DNA from: Paracoccaceae bacterium
GTDB lineage: Bacteria > Pseudomonadota > Alphaproteobacteria > Rhodobacterales > Rhodobacteraceae
Length of the DNA stretch: 7,870 nt
Reading direction: 5' to 3'
Assembly: GCA_003564655.1 (NCBI GenBank)
Contig: PXES01000113.1
Coordinates: 1-7,870 of the forward strand
Numbering within the stretch: position 1 is the stretch's first letter; the number at the start of each line of letters is the position of its first letter. Shown here in pieces: positions 6,399-7,870 of the stretch. Below the pieces are notes generated by a model. That model made no database searches and had not been told where the DNA came from. It was given only the letters and a program-made list of their open reading frames with translations. The translations under genes were made by a program, and so were the position numbers.

Positions 6399-7133
6399 TC
6401 ACATCTCACGCAGTTCGCTTATGAAATCGTAACGATCTCCCCTGTAGGCCGAACGCGTCAGTTCGACCATGGTGCCATCAGTCAGATAGCCACGCCGTTC
6501 GATCCTCAGGACGGGCGCACCGGCCAGAACACCCAGATGCTGCGCCTCGAGCGCATCGGCCAGCGAGGCCGTAACCCGCTGCAACCCGGTCACGGGCTTG
6601 TGCCCAATCTTGGCGAGCGCTGAATAGAGCGACTCCGTCACGCTGTCGTGGTCGGGCAGAAAACTCTCCGGCACGATCGCATGCTCCAGTGCCAGCGGCT
6701 CACCATTGGCCGTGCGTATGCGACGAAAACGCTTCACCGGCGCATTGACCGAAAGCCCAAAGGCAATCACTTCTTCGGGTGAGGCCAGATCAGCCGATTT
6801 CTCCAGCCAGATCGATCCGGCCCGCAGGCCGCGGCGGCGCAGATCCTCGGAAAAACCGGTCAGCAACGATGATGGCTGTTCGATCCGCGGGGCGACAAAG
6901 GTACCCGATCCCTGCTTGCGCGACAGGATCCCGTCACGCATCATCAAATCAATGGCCTTGCGCACCGTCACGCGCGAAACGCCCATCCGGTCGGCGATGT
7001 CCCGCTCTGATGGCAGCGCGGCACCAACCGCGAATTCGCCTTGCTGCACCTTTTCGCGCAGGATCGCGGCCAATCGAAGGTAGATCGGCGTCCCGTCGTC
7101 GCGCGGCGATAGCAGGTCGGGGGTCAGGCTCAC
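6399..7133 (-). CDS. GntR-family transcriptional regulator, HutC/UTRA type
   Basis: This 244-residue DNA-binding regulator has an N-terminal winged helix-turn-helix starting at PIYLRLAAILREKV (16-29). LPSERDIADRMGVSRVTVRK (40-59) is the recognition region, and GSGTFV (75-80) closes the wing. A UTRA effector domain follows at about 90-240, with LALEHAIVPESFLP (147-160) and ending ELTRSAYRGDRYDF (224-237). This is the HutC/NagR group, whose members bind sugar phosphates, amino acids or similar ligands. The GTG at 7133 overlaps the murQ TGA as GTGA, which implies translational coupling and co-transcription. The open frame extends upstream to 7322 inside murQ, but the fold begins after 7133, so the short form is chosen. 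A plausible job is control of this amino-sugar unit in response to MurNAc-6-P or GlcNAc-6-P; that is inference. Confidence 0.92.
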   Translation of the reverse strand: MSLTPDLLSPRDDGTPIYLRLAAILREKVQQGEFAVGAALPSERDIADRMGVSRVTVRKAIDLMMRDGILSRKQGSGTFVAPRIEQPSSLLTGFSEDLRRRGLRAGSIWLEKSADLASPEEVIAFGLSVNAPVKRFRRIRTANGEPLALEHAIVPESFLPDHDSVTESLYSALAKIGHKPVTGLQRVTASLADALEAQHLGVLAGAPVLRIERRGYLTDGTMVELTRSAYRGDRYDFISELREM

Positions 7134-7870
7134 GCCGCACCGCCCAAGGTGGCGAGGGCCTCGCGCAAGCTGCCCCCGCTGTCTGCGAGCGCTGCCTCGG
7201 CCTGCGCAACGCTCGCGCCCAGCGCGACCAGGACAGCCGGCTTCACGCGCCAGCCCGCGGCGTCCAGAGCAGCCGTCGCCGTCTCGGGCGCTACTCCGGC
7301 AATCCGGCACACCATGTCGCATGCGCGTCCGCGCAACTTGGCGTTCTGGGGCCGCATATCGACCATCAAGCCGTCATGCACATGCCCCAGCCGAACCATT
7401 AGCTGTGTCGAGATCATGTTAAGGATCACCTTCTGCGCCGTGCCCGCCTTCATCCGGGTGGAGCCCGCGATGACCTCGGCGCCGGTTACGGCCGTGACGG
7501 CATGCTCTGCCGCATCCAGCAGCGGGGTGCCCGGATTGCACGAAATTCCGACCGTAAGCGCCCCGGCTTTGCGCGCAGCCGCGATCGCGGCAATGGTGAA
7601 GGGTGTGCGGCCGCTTGCGGCTAGACCCAGAACGACATCCTGCTCTCCGACGCCTGCCGTCGCAACTTGCGCGCGCGCATCCTCGGCATCATCTTCGGCA
7701 CCCTCGATACCGATGCTCAGCGCGGCAGGCCCGCCCGCGATCAGGTAATGCGTGCGCTCGTCGGGCCAGTTGAAGGTCGGCCCCAGTTCGGTGCCGTCCT
7801 GCACCGCGATACGAATTGACGTGCCGGCCCCGGCATAGACCAGCCGTCCGCCCGCACGCAGGCGTGGCAG
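7130..7870 (-). CDS. murQ: N-acetylmuramic acid 6-phosphate etherase, missing its N-terminus at the right edge
   Basis: MurQ is a cytoplasmic lyase-type etherase that removes D-lactate from MurNAc-6-phosphate to give GlcNAc-6-phosphate during peptidoglycan recycling. The window shows 246 codons; about 55 N-terminal residues lie beyond 7870. The first visible segment reads GGRLVYAGAGTS, the SIS sugar-isomerase nucleotide-like fold. Then follow the Glu in DGTELGPTF (codon 7787-7789), equivalent to catalytic Glu83 of E. coli MurQ, and IEGAEDD with the Asp (7691-7693) equivalent to Asp115. Later marks are GLAASGRTPF, GISCNPGTP, GSTRMKAGTAQKVILNMIS (19 residues) and GLMVDMRPQNAKL. One oddity is GTSIR where E. 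coli has GTSGR. An internal GTG at 7804 is not a plausible start because the conserved fold continues upstream. The gene shares a GTGA overlap with the downstream regulator gene. Confidence 0.95.
   Translation of the reverse strand: MPRLRAGGRLVYAGAGTSIRIAVQDGTELGPTFNWPDERTHYLIAGGPAALSIGIEGAEDDAEDARAQVATAGVGEQDVVLGLAASGRTPFTIAAIAAARKAGALTVGISCNPGTPLLDAAEHAVTAVTGAEVIAGSTRMKAGTAQKVILNMISTQLMVRLGHVHDGLMVDMRPQNAKLRGRACDMVCRIAGVAPETATAALDAAGWRVKPAVLVALGASVAQAEAALADSGGSLREALATLGGAA

Noticed and set aside
7134..7322. Upstream extension of the GntR-family gene by 63 codons
   Set aside because: The extension lies entirely inside murQ, is low-complexity Arg/Gly/Ala-rich, and precedes the normal start of the winged helix domain.

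Overview
The window is GC-rich (roughly 60-70% by eye) and densely coded. The sugar-acid and MurQ protein sequences look alphaproteobacterial, most likely Rhodobacteraceae-type. That placement rests on remembered family style, not on a search.

Layout, left to right. Positions 1-1578 (minus strand) carry uxuB followed by the first 36 codons of uxuA, which runs off the left edge. Divergent from them, 1687-2610 (plus strand) is kdgK. Together these encode three consecutive steps of hexuronate catabolism: fructuronate to mannonate (UxuB), mannonate to 2-keto-3-deoxygluconate (UxuA), and KDG to KDPG (KdgK). A 238-base convergent spacer (2611-2848) with only small hairpins separates kdgK from the next unit.

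Positions 2849-6165 (minus strand) hold a two-gene unit with no recognised name. The upstream gene (4939-6165) is an ATP-grasp ligase-like protein. The downstream gene (2849-4837) is a large, mainly helical protein whose C-terminal third carries a papain-like Gln/Cys/His/Asn motif set. Its promoter region (about 6166-6398) includes a strongly AT-rich patch with an inverted repeat and a candidate sigma-70 promoter. This ligase plus cysteine-hydrolase pair is the most interesting content and may be an undescribed amidoligase/peptidase system.

Positions 6399-7870 (minus strand) hold murQ (MurNAc-6-phosphate etherase, N-terminus cut off by the right edge) and a GntR/HutC-family regulator whose GTG start overlaps the murQ stop as GTGA. 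They form a peptidoglycan amino-sugar recycling unit with its likely own regulator. No tRNA, rRNA, CRISPR array, insertion sequence or phage gene was seen.
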